DNA of 64,000 bases from Hedera helix (GCA_947179155.2 OX359270.1:21604556-21668555); one strand, 5' to 3'; numbered from the stretch's first letter, positions 45,271 to 57,728 are shown. The notes: generated from the letters alone by a model not told the origin. Numbers and translations are program-made.

Positions 45271-46015
45271 GAAGGATTTTCTCGAATCGCCAGTCCATTA
45301 ACTCAGCTTACTCGGAAAAGCACCAAATTCGTATGGAACGAGGAATACGAGAAAAGTTTTCAAGAACTCAAGAGGAGACTTGTTTCAGCTCCTGTTCTGA
45401 CTATACCATCGGGATCGGGAGAATTTGTCATCTACAGCGATGCTTTAGGCAAAGGTCTAGGTTGTGTTCTTATGCAATATGGAAAGGTGATAGCCTATGC
45501 ATCTCGACAACTCAAAGATTATGAGAAAAATTACCCTACTCATGATCTAGAGTTGGCAGTGGTCGTTTTTGCGTTGAAGATCTGGAGACACTACTTGTAC
45601 GAAAAGAAAGTGGATATCTATATGGATCATAAAAGTCTCAAGTATTTCTTCACCCAGAAGGAACTCAACATGCGACAACGACGTTGGCTTGAGCTGTTGA
45701 AGGATTATGACCACATAATCCAGTATCACCCAGGAAAGGCGAACGTTGTAACTGACGCTTTTAGCAGAAGATCTTATGCGAGTACAAGTGCACTGCTGAC
45801 AACACAAAAGCGTATTTTGTACGACTTACAAAAGATGGAGATAGAGCTAAAAACACCAATGACCCACTTGAAGATTGTGCACGTACGAGTAGAACCAGCT
45901 TTAATCGATAAAATTAAAGCTGCTCAAGCTACTGATCCAGAGCTGATGAATATGATGAAAAAAGCACAAGAATGTGCTATTCCTGTGGCAAGAATCGACG
46001 AGAAAGGAATACTTT
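45271..46015 (+). pseudogene. RNase H (Tekay element 1)
   Basis: YSDALGKGLGCVLMQYGK carries the first catalytic Asp. ASRQLKDYEKNYPTHDLELA holds the Glu. IYMDHKSLKYF holds the next Asp, and NVVTDAFSR the last. One frameshift lies near 45470. A linker to integrase follows and stops at about 46016. Confidence 0.9.
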
Positions 46016-46053
46016 GAGTCAATTCTTGACTCTGTGTTCCTAACGACCCTAAA

Positions 46054-47150
46054 TTGAAGCATAAAATCATGATGGAGGCACACAACACGTCGTTTGCAAT
46101 CCACCCAGGAGGTACTAAGATGTATCGTGATGTTCGACATACATTTTGGTGGAATAATATGAAAAGGGAGATTACAGAGTTTATCTCAAGGTGCCTAAGT
46201 TGTCAACGTGTCAAGGTAGAACATCAAGTACCTAAGGGTCCATTACAACCACTGGAGGTTCCTGAATGAAAGTGGGAACACATCAATATGGACTTCGTGA
46301 CGTGTCTTCCCAAGGTTTCTCAAGGCTTAGATGCAATTTGGGTCATCGTAGATAGATTGACCAAATCAGCTCATTTCCTGCCTATACGAGAAAACTTTTC
46401 ACTTGAACGTCTTGCCAGTATGTACATAAATGAGATTGTGAGATTGCATGGCATGCCAGTTTTCATAGTTTTTGATCGAGATCCTAGATTCAGTTCACGC
46501 TTTTGGACCAGTCTACAAAAAACTATGGGCACTGAACTATGTTTTAGTTCTGCATACCATCCTCAAACGAACAGACAATCAGAAAGGACGATCCAGACCC
46601 TCGAAGATCTTTTGAGACTTTGCATACTAGACTTCAAAGGAAGTTGGGATAAGTACTTGCCATTGGTGGAATTTTCCTACAACAACAGTTACCAAACAAG
46701 TATAGTCATGGCTCCATTCGAGGCTTTGTATGGAAGGAAGTGTCTCTCTCCAGTATGTTAGAATGAGGTAGGAGAAGCAAAATTGTTAGGACCCGAGATG
46801 GTACGCTTGATAACATAAAAGATCCAAATGATCCGACAACGAATACAGACCGCACAAGAATGTCAAAAGAGTTATGCTGATCATCATCGGAGAGATGAGA
46901 GATTCAACGTCGGAGATCATGTATTCTTACGTGTTTTTCCATGGAAAGGGGTTACGAGATTCGAAAAGAGAGGAAAGCTCAACCCTCGATTTATTGGCCC
47001 ATTTGAAATCCTCGATCGAGTAGAAACCGTAGCCTACAGACGAGCCTTACCGCCTAGTATATCCCGCATACATAACATTTTTTACATATCTATGTTACGT
47101 AAATATGTGAAGGACCCAAACCACGTCATTGAGTTAGAACCAGACATTAT
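46054..47150 (+). pseudogene. Integrase (Tekay element 1)
   Basis: HHCC zinc region at 46084-46215 (FAIHPG..KMY, CLSCQRVK). The catalytic core has Asp at 46291-46293, Asp at 46474-46476 (FDRDPRF) and Glu at 46582-46584, a D-35-E spacing. The C-terminal GPFEILDRV block is at about 46997. Stops at 46267-46269, 46759-46761 and 46816-46818 break the frame. Confidence 0.9.
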
Positions 47151-47367
47151 AGTAGATGATTTAACATACGAGGAGGTACATGTTAAGATCCTAGATAAGA
47201 AGGAGTAAATCCTACGCTTAAAGGTTATACCTCAAGTTAAGGTTTTATGGAAGAACCAAGATACTGAGGAAATGACCCGGGAGCTAGAATCTGAGATGAA
47301 ATCTAAGTATTCTTATCTCTTCGATATGCCAAGTACATCAATTTCGAGGACGAAATTTCATAAGTAG
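47151..47367 (+). pseudogene. Chromodomain-like tail of the integrase
   Basis: DDLTYEEVHVKILDKKE, then TAA at 47206-47208 (likely from CAA), then RLKVIPQVKVLWKNQ, EEMTRELESEM and SYLFDM, ending with TAG at 47365-47367. This tail guides chromoviruses to chromatin. It marks the Tekay/Del clade. Confidence 0.75.
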
Positions 47368-47374
47368 GGGAGGT
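47364..47374 (+). promoter_or_regulatory. Polypurine tract, Tekay element 1
   Basis: GTAGGGGAGG next to the 3' LTR. Confidence 0.75.
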
Positions 47375-50067
47375 TATAAGACCCCGAATTTTATAAAATA
47401 CAAAATTAAATTTTTCTTTATATATTTTTTTCCTGAAACAGTAAGTGGTTAAATTGATAAAGTTAAAAGTTAAGGATGTTATGTGTAAATTATATTATTT
47501 AGGACAATATTCGTTTGGTCGGGGAACATTCGTTCTGTCGGGGAATATTCGTATGATGGCGCCGTACGAACCAATCATTGGTGGACCCTACAACGAATAA
47601 TTGTCAGATATAGAAAATGACAAATAATTTTTAAATGATCAATGGTACTATCACTTTTAATTGTTAAAATATCAGTGGTAAAAGAATAGTAATATATGGT
47701 ATTGCACAGTAGCACACGGTATTGCACAGTAGCACACGGTATTGCACAGTGTTTCATATTATTAAACTGATAAAGTGGTTATCGTACAATATTTGACTTT
47801 ATTGTCACATGCACAATAATTCATATTATTAAACTGATAATTGTCACAGTAGCATATGCACAGTAATTCACATTATTGAATCAATAATTGTCATGACATA
47901 GTAACGTATTCTTTCTTTTACTTACTTTCTGCATTATTGTTATCTCTATTATGATGTTATTTAAAAGTTGTATTTCATTAATTAATTGACTTGATATCTA
48001 ACTCAGAGAGCCAACTACACTATATTTATAACAATTAGTCATAATAATGAATAAGCGTGAATTATTGTTGAATAATTGAATTGATAAAGTTATTTGTTTA
48101 TTATAATAAATAATATAAAGTTAGGTGATATAAAATGAATGGTATATATTAAAGATAATGTAATAATTATAGAATTTTAAATGAATGGTGTAGATTGAAG
48201 ATGATATTTAAATGAATGGTTTAGATTAAGGAAATCTTAAAAGATGAAATAAATGGTATAGATTAAAGATAATATAGAATTTGAAATGGATGGTGTGGAT
48301 TAAAGATGATCTTTAAATGAATGATTTAAATTAAAGAAATCTTAAAAGATGAAATGAGTGGAAATGATTAAACATTATCTTGAAATGAATTGTTTGGATT
48401 AAATTAGGAAATCTTGGTTATGATAAGATTTTTGGCTATAAATAGAGCCCTTAACTTAAGAGTTTTTCATAAACTTCCTTACTTGTTTTTTCTTTCACTC
48501 TCTAAATACTTTTTGTGTAAGTTCTCTCTAAGTGTGCTTAAGTCATCTTGAGTATTTATGAAGATCTATAAGTGTATGAGTACTGTTCAAGTTAATCAAC
48601 CTCATTTAAATCAATATCCAGTCACGTGTTCAGGAAAGAGATACCATCATTTTCATCTTCCACTATTCAAACTTACTACGATAAGGGATTATCATTCTTT
48701 GATTCTCAAAAATAATATCGTTTCTCTTACTCATAAGATCTGTCATTTATTTCCATGTATTAAATTGTGAGAATAACCTTACGGCGCGGATTATCGCCTG
48801 TTGGTGAATAACCTTTCGTATTCATTCCTTATTAATCTTTGAGAATAACCTTACTACGCGGATTACCGCCTGTTTGGTGAATAACTCTTCATATTCAATT
48901 TTTATTAAATTGTGGGAATAACTTTATGGCGCAGATTACCGTCTGTTGGTGAATAACCTTTCGTAGTCATTCCTTATTAATCTTTGAGAATAACTTGACT
49001 ACGCGGATTACCGCATGTTTGGTAAATTACTATTTATATTCATTTCCTATTTTTCTTAATATTTCTATTGAACTATAACCGTAATTCTGAACTGTGGATC
49101 TTGAATATCATTTTTGAATTTTACTCCACATCATGTTGACAATTTGGACATTATTTAAATCTGCACAAAGTAAACTTCTGATACTTATTGTTTATCTTGT
49201 TTCTTTTGTTCATCATTTGTATCACTGTTATTTGTATTAATGATAAAAAATCAAGTTGTTGTGAGTATTTGTGGCCGGGGGCACAAATGCGATATAATTG
49301 TTGAACAAATGATAGGTTAAAGGCGATACATCTGTTTGGTGTCTTTTATGACACGTGGTGAAAGTTCTCTTTGGCCCGTAGTGCAAAGATGAACTGTTGT
49401 TTGGTATGATTATGACCAAAGGCTGAATACTAGTATAATCATGACCGTTGGTGTTATATTGAATATCTTTGGCCCATAGTGCAAAGATGAACTGTTGATT
49501 TGCATGATTATGACCAGGAACTGTGAGTTTGTATTATCATGGTCAGTGGTGTTTCAGATGATAAAAGTTGATGATGTTTTTCCTAAAAAGAGAAGCGAGT
49601 GGACACTATAGTCTACATTATTCTTCTAATAGATTGCTCATTCTGCTGCTATTATTGATCTAAACATTGTTCAAGAATTTAACTGCAGTTTTTGATATAA
49701 ACCTTGTAGTCTATTGTATTCTATCAAGAACTCAACTGTTGAAGGCTAACGATAATTTACTCGTCATTATCTTAGTCATGATATTCTTTTATTGAGTTAT
49801 TTGAGGTCACCCTTTCTTTTTGTTCCATTGTTTTTCAACATGAGATGAGAACGTAGCTAGGTCTAGCCGGGGGATGGAGTGAGAGTTCAAGGGATAACTA
49901 TTGTAGTCTTCACGTGTTGTAAAATAGTGTGACAATAATCATGAAAGACTTAGTTGTGTATTATTATACACTGTATTGTTGTACGTTGCACTACTTGTAA
50001 TAATTTTGTTGTAGTCTTTTGACAACTCAAGTTTGGGTTGTATGGGCCCAGATTTGGGGGTGTCACA
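47375..50067 (+). repeat. 3' LTR, Tekay element 1
   Basis: 2693 bp matching the 5' LTR, including the tandem arrays. The first dinucleotide is TA instead of TG. TATA box at 48437-48444. Ends GGGGGTGTCACA. Confidence 0.9.
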
Positions 50068-50072
50068 AATGA

Positions 50073-51356
50073 GGTGGGGCTTGAAGATATCCATAACGCC
50101 ATTGTTGCATATGCTTACGAGGTTCCTTTCTTTAATTGGCTCCATACACTTCTTTGCCTAAGCCCGAAATCTATCAACATAGTCGGACAACTCCTCGTTT
50201 GGCTTCTGATTTATCCTTATCAACGCAACAATTGTTACTTGTTTTTTAACATAAAAGAACTTTTTGAAGAACTGAAGCTTCATATCATCCCAATCTCTAA
50301 CCGACCCCTTCTCCAAATTGTAATACCAACTGAATGCACCATCAGTAAGCATTTTATTGAACTCCCTTAGTAAAAGATTATGATTGCTTACTTCATCAAT
50401 TCCCAACCACGGGGACATCGACTCCACGAATCGTGCAATATGTTCCCTTGCATTTCCTTTTTCTCTACTGTACTTAGGGAATTATGGGGGATGCTCGATG
50501 TACCCCCTGGGATATGACTGCTTTCTCACATACACTGGATATGGTGGGGTAAAATCTAACTCCATAGGTCTAGATGCCTGCCTCTTCATTTGATTAATCA
50601 GATCCATCATATCTTCCCTTGTCACATATGGACCCGTCCCTGGTGCTTTCTGGGTTGTGGTTGTATATTGATTCATCTAGGGTGTAAAAACAGGTTGATG
50701 CATACTTGCATTTGGTTGTGGGTTCAAAAAAAAAGGTATGGGTGGAACAGTAGACATCTGTAGCTGTGTGAATGATTGTAGGTTAATTGGTACAATGGGC
50801 TGTTGTGTAGGACTTACTTCTACCCTTTTTTGCACTCCCTCGCCACTATTTTGTGCTTCAAAGTTTATCATGGGTATCGGTTGGGCTTTTGTCACAGGGG
50901 TCACATTATGGTGGTTCTTATTGTTATCATCTTTCTCCCCCGACTGATGCTGATGTGAACTTCCCAGAAGCATATCTTTGAAGGTAGGGATTTGCATCAT
51001 CTATTGTCAAAAATTGTTCATCTCCTCTTGTTGCCTTTGTATGTCCAACATCATGTTCATCATCATCCCTGTTCTTCTCGTGCCTCCTTCAGTGCCCTTA
51101 ACATTTCCATTTGCACATTCATTGTTATTGTCTGTTCTACGGCAGCCTCCTCATTTGGCCTTCCGCCACTTCCTCGCACGTTGTCAGTCTGTCTTTGCTC
51201 ACCCATCGGAGAAGCAAAACTACTGTCTGATGCTTCCTTAATAATCAGTTGATCAAGATCCACCCGTCTCTCCGCAAACTCTAGTGAAGTAATACTTGCC
51301 GCCGACAAAACTCTTCCAGTAGCTCTCCCACTCCAAGTTGTGGGCATACCCTTCAC
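50073..51356 (-). pseudogene. Gag N-terminal and capsid part of the gag-only element
   Basis: Starts near 51356. Readable pieces: EMLRALKEAREEQ at the end of the first; a Gln/Pro-rich piece with FTQLQMSTVPPIPFF; DLINQMKRQASRPMELDFTP with SYPRGYIEHPP; and the capsid core (ESMSPWLGIDEVSNHNLLLR, FSWYYNLEKGSVRDWDDMK, NQKPNEELSDYVDRFRA). Single stops between pieces (51063-51065, 50677-50679, 50482-50484 and 50158-50160) are simple nonsense codons. It runs into the Tekay duplication at 50072 and continues at 39839. Confidence 0.8.
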
Positions 51357-51391
51357 AAATTCTCACCTCCTCAACGGAGTAGCCAAAATAA

Positions 51392-52168
51392 TTTAAGTGA
51401 GGAAATCTCGAACCTAGCTAGGGTTAGGATTTTGTCATGATTTAGGAGGGGAGAAATTTGCAAAGAATACAGAATCAATCGGGAGATTGAAGAGAGGAGA
51501 AGAACCGGTGAATAATTACTCGAGTAACACAAGGCAGAACTCTCGGGGTCCCGGCGTAATTGCTAGTGTCCAAGAGCCTCTATCAAGTGTTAGATTTTGA
51601 GGGAATCCGAGTTCAACTTCGAGGGTCAAAGTGTAATCACGAGTACCTCGAAGTTAGAGCTCAATTTTGAATCACCAACAAGTTCCTAGAATATTCTCAC
51701 TCTCACAAATTTTGAGAGAATTCTCCTTGTGGCTTCAAAGTTCTTCAAGAGTCCAAAAAAAGTCCCCTCATTTATGAAGTGAGGGGTTATTTATAGAATT
51801 TACTGACAATGGGGTCATGTGCCAGGCATGTGACTATGGGAAAATTCCAGAAATACCCTTAGTAATAGGGAAGTTCCTAGAATATCTCTAGTTACCTGGG
51901 TAAAGCCCATTTCGCCCGATTCCTCTAGTCACCAATCCAATCCCTCAATTGATTCTCAAAATGAGTTTCCTTGCACGAGCCTTCTGCCTTGAAACTCGTG
52001 ATAGCAGCTCTCAAGTTACGTTTTTCAAGGTTTTTTCTATTTTTTTCGGTCTATAATTATTCGTTTGTTGTACGTTAGTTTGTTATTCATTTATTTTCGT
52101 TTTCTTCGCTTTAGTTTAATTAATTTATTAGGTCAAATGTAAACCTTAATTTTATACATAGGCTCACA
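51392..52168 (-). repeat. 5' LTR of the gag-only element
   Basis: Matches 8653-9421. On the minus strand it starts TGTGAGCC and ends CCTCACTTAAA (the final CA has become AA). The next minus-strand bases, TTATTTTGGCTACTCCGTTG, hold the primer-site position. The right flank is AACTA (52169-52173). Confidence 0.85.
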
Positions 52169-52173
52169 AACTA

Positions 52174-52637
52174 TATGTCCCCAGTTCATTCAATTTATAT
52201 CATAAACTATTCTTCAATTGTTTAAACTTCTAAAATTATTAAACATTGAGCATGACTATATATCATTGACGGCTTTGCACTTGCTAAGAAAACTCGTTGC
52301 TCATTCTTGTTTTACCTTAAATATTATAGTTAAGACCGAACAGGGTGGTGTATTAGGAAAGGACAAAGGGAAGGACAAAGCTACAGATTAGCTTTGATTT
52401 TCTATATATTAGAAAAATAATATATGTTTTTTGTATTAAGACCTATGTCAAATATGAACTAAGTTATGTTCTATGTTAGTTAAGGTTGCGTAAACCTGGG
52501 ACGACAGTATTTTTGTTGTATCAGTTAATGTAAATATTTATGTTATTCTACTACGAGTTGATGGTAATTATGATGTTTAAGTTGGATCGTGAAGTACCAA
52601 GTTTGTGGTAGAGGTACCTGAATTTGGGGGCGTCACA
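52174..52637 (+). mobile_element. Right part of the LTR that begins at 5553
   Basis: No coding. Ends GAATTTGGGGGCGTCACA, the same end as the Tekay LTRs. It follows the AACTA duplication of the gag-only element and directly precedes Tat integrase sequence. Confidence 0.55.
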
Positions 52638-53823
52638 TTCTCGAAGATAAAACTCAGGCTAGAAAGATCAGATACAAGTCCTTTAAATATTGTCTTATTA
52701 ATGATTAGCTTTATAAAAGGTCTTATTTATCCCTTTACTTCTTTGTTTGGGACCAAGATATGTTGATTACGCCATTCGGGCGGTACATGAAGGAATTTGT
52801 GGGGATTATATAGGGGAAAATACATTAGCATAAAAGATTCTTTTACAAGGATATTATTGGCCAACAATGTTACAAGATGCCAAAGACTTCGTCAAGAAGT
52901 GCCATAAATGTCAGTTATTCGCCTATGTGCCATGTCAACCTCCTAAAGAACTTATCCCAATCCTAACCCCAATCCTTATTGTAATCTGGGGAATAGATTT
53001 AGTAGGACTACTTCCATAAGGCAAAGGGCAAGTGAAATTCGTGGGCGTGGCAATTAACTATTTGACTAAATAGGTAAAAGCCAAACCCTAGCCTGAATCA
53101 CTGAAGAGACTTACTTTCAATTCTTCAAAGAACAGGTTGTTTATCGGTTTGGCATCCTTATAACACTGGTCTCTGATAATGCGTTACAATTTGTTGGAAA
53201 ATTTGTTGAAGGGTTCTTACAAGAATTGCACATCCAATATTGTCGAACCTTTATAGCTCGTTCACAAACAAATGACCAAGTTGAAGTAACTAACATAACT
53301 CTCATTAATGGGATAAAATGAAGACTAGATGATGCTAAAAGAGCGTGACCCAAAGAACTGTAACACGTTTTATGTGCTTACCGAACCACTCCTCGAACCA
53401 CTACATGAGAGATTCCCTGTAAGCTGACCTATGGGGCTGGAGCTTGATATTTGTTGAGATTGAGATCCTTTTATCCCGAGTTCAAAATTTCGAAGAAATT
53501 CTCAACAGTGAAGGACTTTGGCTAAATCTTGACCTCTCAGAAAAAGAACTTAATGTTACAGTACTCATACGAGCTACTTAACAACAATGCACATCACGTT
53601 ACTTCAAAAAGGTCAAAAATAGAACATTCAAAGTAGGAGACCTAGTTCTTCGGCAAGCCGAAGTCTCTACACCCCAAGAAACTAGTAAACTTTTGCCTAC
53701 TTGGGAGGGTCCTTACATGGTTATTGAAGTATTGAAAACCAACACTTATAAACTCCGGACTATGGAAGGAAAATCCATTCTTAATATGTGGCACGCTATT
53801 CGACTTCAAAAATACTATCAATA
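52638..53823 (+). pseudogene. Integrase of a second Tat element, heavily decayed
   Basis: Readable in shifting frames. LEDKTQARKIRYKSFKYCLI leads to the HHCC region (VHEGICGDY, CHKCQLF). Next come IWGIDLVG with catalytic Asp, SDNALQF with the second Asp, and a poorly kept Glu region. The C-terminal part has VGDLVLRQAE and ends RLQKYYQ with TAG at 53821-53823. Many stops are TAG. It matches 16440-17655 in order and length. Confidence 0.75.
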
Positions 53824-54420
53824 GTCAAATTATGTACTTAGTGAATTTTGAGGTTTATATTATTAACCGACAATGTTATCTTTTTATATTAATAAAATGA
53901 GAAGTTCTTCTTCATTACACCTTTATGTTTCTGTTTAAATGCATCACTTAGTTTTGTTCTCTAGGCTTACCTTCAATTTATCAGATAAGGCTACTGGGGA
54001 TAAGGAAGTATAAGTGTTAAGCTCGGAAACAGTTATACACATAAAAGATAGTAGGAACTAACTCATGAGAAAGACAATAAAATTCATCAAGTTTAAAAAA
54101 TTCATTGCAACAAAAATATTGTTCTATTATATACAAAATTACAAGTAAGCTGAAGAAAATACTGAAGCAAATCTTTGGAAGGATCGGGCAATACTATTCC
54201 AAGCTCTTCAGGAAAATGCCCTTTTCCCTAGATTATCTGTTTTGCGAACTTGAAGCCGTATTTGAATTATTTCACCACTCACTTGTAAACTTTATTCTCG
54301 AACTCCTCTGATGCCTTATATTAATCAATAATATTTTGTCGAAGATTCGAGGGAATAAGGCTTGGAGATGCAGGTGCGACATACCCATTCAACCAATTAG
54401 CTTCCCTCGAAAACTAGCCC
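53824..54420. other. Spacer between integrase and antisense ORF
   Basis: AT-rich. Contains an AATAAA-like string near 53890 and no clear gene. Confidence 0.4.
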
Positions 54421-55232
54421 TCGATGACTTTTTCGATAATGTCCTTCAAATTCTTCATCTGTTCAGTTTGAAGTTTGACAATATCTTCTTAGTTTTGGAC
54501 CCGATCCTTGAGTTTCATTTGATTGGCCTACAGAATCCACCTCGTATTCTCCTTTATCTTTAATTTTACTGTAGTCTTGACGGTAAGAGCTTCAAATTTG
54601 GCTTTTTCCTTTCGAACAGACTTTAGCTCATCCTTCAATGTGCTCAGCTTATTATCAGTCTTAGCCTTATTCTTCTTGGCAGTTTCACAGTCATTCTTCA
54701 TTATGTGAAAGGCTTTGAATTGAGAGAGAACCTGGTCTTGCCACCTTTTCTTTTTCTCTTGAACTTCAAAGCATTCTTTGGTGACAAGCTCCAGTTTACG
54801 CTCCGCTTTTTCATCACGTTTTAACAATTTTTTTTTTGTTCATTAGAAATTCAAAGAAGCACAATGTTCCCTTGATTAAGATAGTTCGGATGTTAGAAAT
54901 AACGGATAGATGAATTGGAAATAAAAAATAATGGAACGACTTAATACTTGAGCATGAAAGGAGAATTGCAACTCCATCATAGTCTACAAATCCGCTCCCT
55001 CGAACCACGACTCGTCAATAAGAAACTTAAAGGCCTCAAGTACCTTAGATCCAAGATCCCCTACAACTACCCTCTGCTTCTTTACAGCCGGTAGGGTGTT
55101 CAAAGGGACTTCTTCTTTCGGCTTCCTCTTGCCTGCCTCTGATCCCCCAGCAGTTGAAGATGTCGCCTTAGTAGTAGGTGGTGGCTGCAGAGGCTTTTTC
55201 GAACTAATTGTGGAAGGACTAGAGGTTAGCAA
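54421..55232 (-). pseudogene. Antisense coiled-coil ORF of the second Tat element
   Basis: The N-terminal piece (55232-54984) is Ser/Pro/Lys-rich with a nuclear-signal-like GKRKPKEE..VKKQRVV and ends LIDESWFEGADL at a TAG. Reading on (MMELQFSFHAQ), an intron-like gap follows. Then comes a long charged coiled coil (54827-54528: LKRDEKAERKLELVTKE, DELKSVRKEKAKFEAL), which continues past TAG as QMKLKDRVQN and QTEQMKNLKDIIEKV. It has the same layout as 17832-19340. It is cut at 55238 by the second Tekay LTR. Confidence 0.6.
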
Positions 55233-55238
55233 GAGAGG

Positions 55239-55939
55239 TGTATGACCCCAACTTTTATTGAATAAAATTTAATTTTCTTCATATATTATTCTAAAACAGT
55301 AATTTGTTATATTGATAAAAGTTGAAAGTTAAGGATATGATGTGTAAAATTTTATTATGTTGGACAATATTCGAATTGTCGGAGAATATTCGTTCTGTCG
55401 AAAAATATTTGATTCGTATGACGGTGTCGAAATAACCAATCATTGGTGGACTCCACAACGAAATATTGTCGGATTTAAAAAATGACAAAAGTAACTTTTT
55501 AAAATATAATTAGTCAGCGGTATTATCACTTTTAACTGTTAAAATATCCAGTGATAAAAAAATACTAGCATACGGTATTTCATAGTATTTTACTATAGCA
55601 CACAGTATTTTACAATAGCAGACAGTATTACACAGTAGCACATGGTATTACACAGTGTCTCATATTATTGTTCTGATAAAGTGACTATCATACGGTATTT
55701 CATCAATAATTGTCAGTACACAGTATTTGCATTATTGAATCAATAATTTTTATTACACTGTATGTTATATTATTGAGTCAATAATTGCTATTACACTATA
55801 TTTTAAATTATTGAACTAATAATTATTACAGTAACTCGTGTAATGTATTAAATTAACAATTATCATGGCAATGTGTTCTTACATTATTATTGTAGTATTA
55901 CCTTAATTATTGTATTGATAGTAGGTATTTTTATTATTA

Positions 55940-55975
<36 letters not shown>

Positions 55976-57713
55976 TGTATGTATGTATGTATGTATGTAT
56001 ATAGGGAACATGTGGGGTATGGTGGGGTCCAATGGAAGAAAAAATATGTAGGAATGGAAGGAAAGAATAAGAAAGAAGAAGCAAAAAGAGAGTGAGAGAG
56101 AAAGAAAGAGAGAGAGAAATGAGCTGAAGAAAAAAAATGTTAGGTAGAATTTTTTTTTATATGAAATGAAATTTCAGAATTTGCGTACTAAGTTTTCTTT
56201 CAAAACTGGCGTGCCTCACCTACCGCACACAGTGCTTTCCATTTTCATAGAAATAGGTTGCTTAGTTGAATAAGAAAATTTCACTAAAACACTAAATCCT
56301 TATATTTCAACATTGTGAGTATTTCTTTTGAAAATAGTAAAGCTACTCTGATTGTTTGTAAAGTCAAAAGGAGTGTAAGAATTTCTCAAGTAAGTCTTTT
56401 CTTTAAATGTAAAATTTGCACAAATACTCACTTCATATAGTAGTGTCAAATGTTCTTCCTTTAGAAGAATTATTTTGAAAAACTTCATTTGGAAGATTTT
56501 ATTTTGAAATATTATTTCAAAAATTATTTTGTAGATTATTATAATTTATTTTGTACACTACACAAATATATATTATATAAACACTTTTGATAAGTTCATA
56601 GTATACGAGTTATTGTACACCATGAAATTTATTTATGGTAGTTACTAATTAAATTATAAATATATATCGGTTGATCCACTACAATTAAGAAGTCTCTTTT
56701 ACACATATTAAGGTAAGTGATATCATTTTTTTTCATACTCTTAAACTTACTTACTATGGTAAGTATTGTTTGGTAAAATTCTTGAAATGATTAATAGTTT
56801 GCGCTTCATTTAATATTATTTTACATGAACCTTTCTATTTACCTAAACCTTTTTATTGAACTTTAATCGTTATTTTGAACTATAGATCTTGAATATCATT
56901 CTTGATTTTGACTCCACGTTATATTGACAAATTTGGACATTATTTGAATCTGTACAAAGTAAAATTGTAAACTTTCTATATATATTGTTTATCATATTAT
57001 TCTCTTTCTTATGTTCAACTTTTATATCACTGATATTTTTACTAATCATCAAGAATCAAGTTACGGTGAATATTTGTAGCCTGGTGCACAGATAATAGGA
57101 TAAAGGCGATATAATGGTGATGTGTCTTTTAGGGCAAATAATGAATATTCTCATTACCCTGAGGCAAAGAAGAACTGTTGTATGGCATGATCATGACCAG
57201 TAGTATTTCAGATGATAAAGATTGATGATGATTATATGAAAAAGAGAAGTTAATAAACATTATGATCTACATAATTTTCCTAATGGTTGTTATTCTGCTG
57301 CAATTGTTGATCTAAACTTTGTTTAAGAACTTAACTACAGTTGTTGATTTAAAACTTGTTGTTTATATTACTTTATCAAGAACTCAACTATTGAAGGCTA
57401 ATGATTATTTATTCGTTATTATCTTAGTTATGATATTCTTATTAAGCTATTTGAGCTCACCATTTTCTTTTTGTTCCATTGTTTAGGAAATGAGAGTGTA
57501 GCTAAGACTAGCAGGGAGAAAAGGGGAATGAAGTGATCGTCCTAGATAGTTACTATAGTAGTGTTCACCATCTTGTAAAATAGTGTGACAATAATAGTGA
57601 AGACTTAGTTGTGTATTACTGAGCACCATATTGTTGTACTGTTTTGTAATAGTTGTCCTATATTTTGACAACTCAAGTTTGGGCTGTGTGGACCCAGATT
57701 TAGTGCTGTCATA
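55239..57713 (+). repeat. 5' LTR, Tekay element 2
   Basis: Starts TGTATGACCCC; ends in TGTCATA, which corresponds to TGTCACA. 2475 bp, similar to the element 1 LTR but diverged. A (TGTA)n run lies at 55944-56000. Confidence 0.85.
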
Positions 57714-57714
57714 G

Positions 57715-57728
57715 TTGGTATCAGAGCC
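57715..57728 (+). promoter_or_regulatory. tRNA-Met primer binding site, Tekay element 2
   Basis: TTGGTATCAGAGCC one base after the LTR. Confidence 0.85.

Larger units (their letters stand above)
39845..50067 (+). mobile_element. Tekay/Del-type chromovirus (Ty3/gypsy), near full length, decayed
   Basis: A 10.2-kb element with 2.7-kb LTRs and a perfect 5-bp target duplication AATGA (39840-39844 and 50068-50072). Order: 5' LTR, tRNA-Met-like primer site, gag with zinc knuckles, protease, RT, RNase H, integrase, chromodomain-like tail, polypurine tract, 3' LTR. The duplication lies inside the minus-strand gag of another element. All frames have stops or frameshifts. Sequence at 55239-63828 is a second member of the family. 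Confidence 0.93.
8653..52168 (-). mobile_element. Gag-only (TR-GAG-like) LTR retrotransposon, split by four later insertions
   Basis: Two homologous LTRs in the same orientation (8653-9421 and 51392-52168) are flanked by the same 5-bp duplication AACTA (8648-8652 and 52169-52173). Gag reads on the minus strand beside the right LTR, so the right LTR is the 5' one. After removing the Tat element (9543-20972), the Tourist MITE (21308-21653), the pararetrovirus with CACTA (23181-36988) and the Tekay element (39845-50067 plus its duplication), about 7.7 kb remain. I see gag but no protease, RT or integrase in that remainder. It was therefore probably non-autonomous, or lost pol before the insertions. 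Confidence 0.7.
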
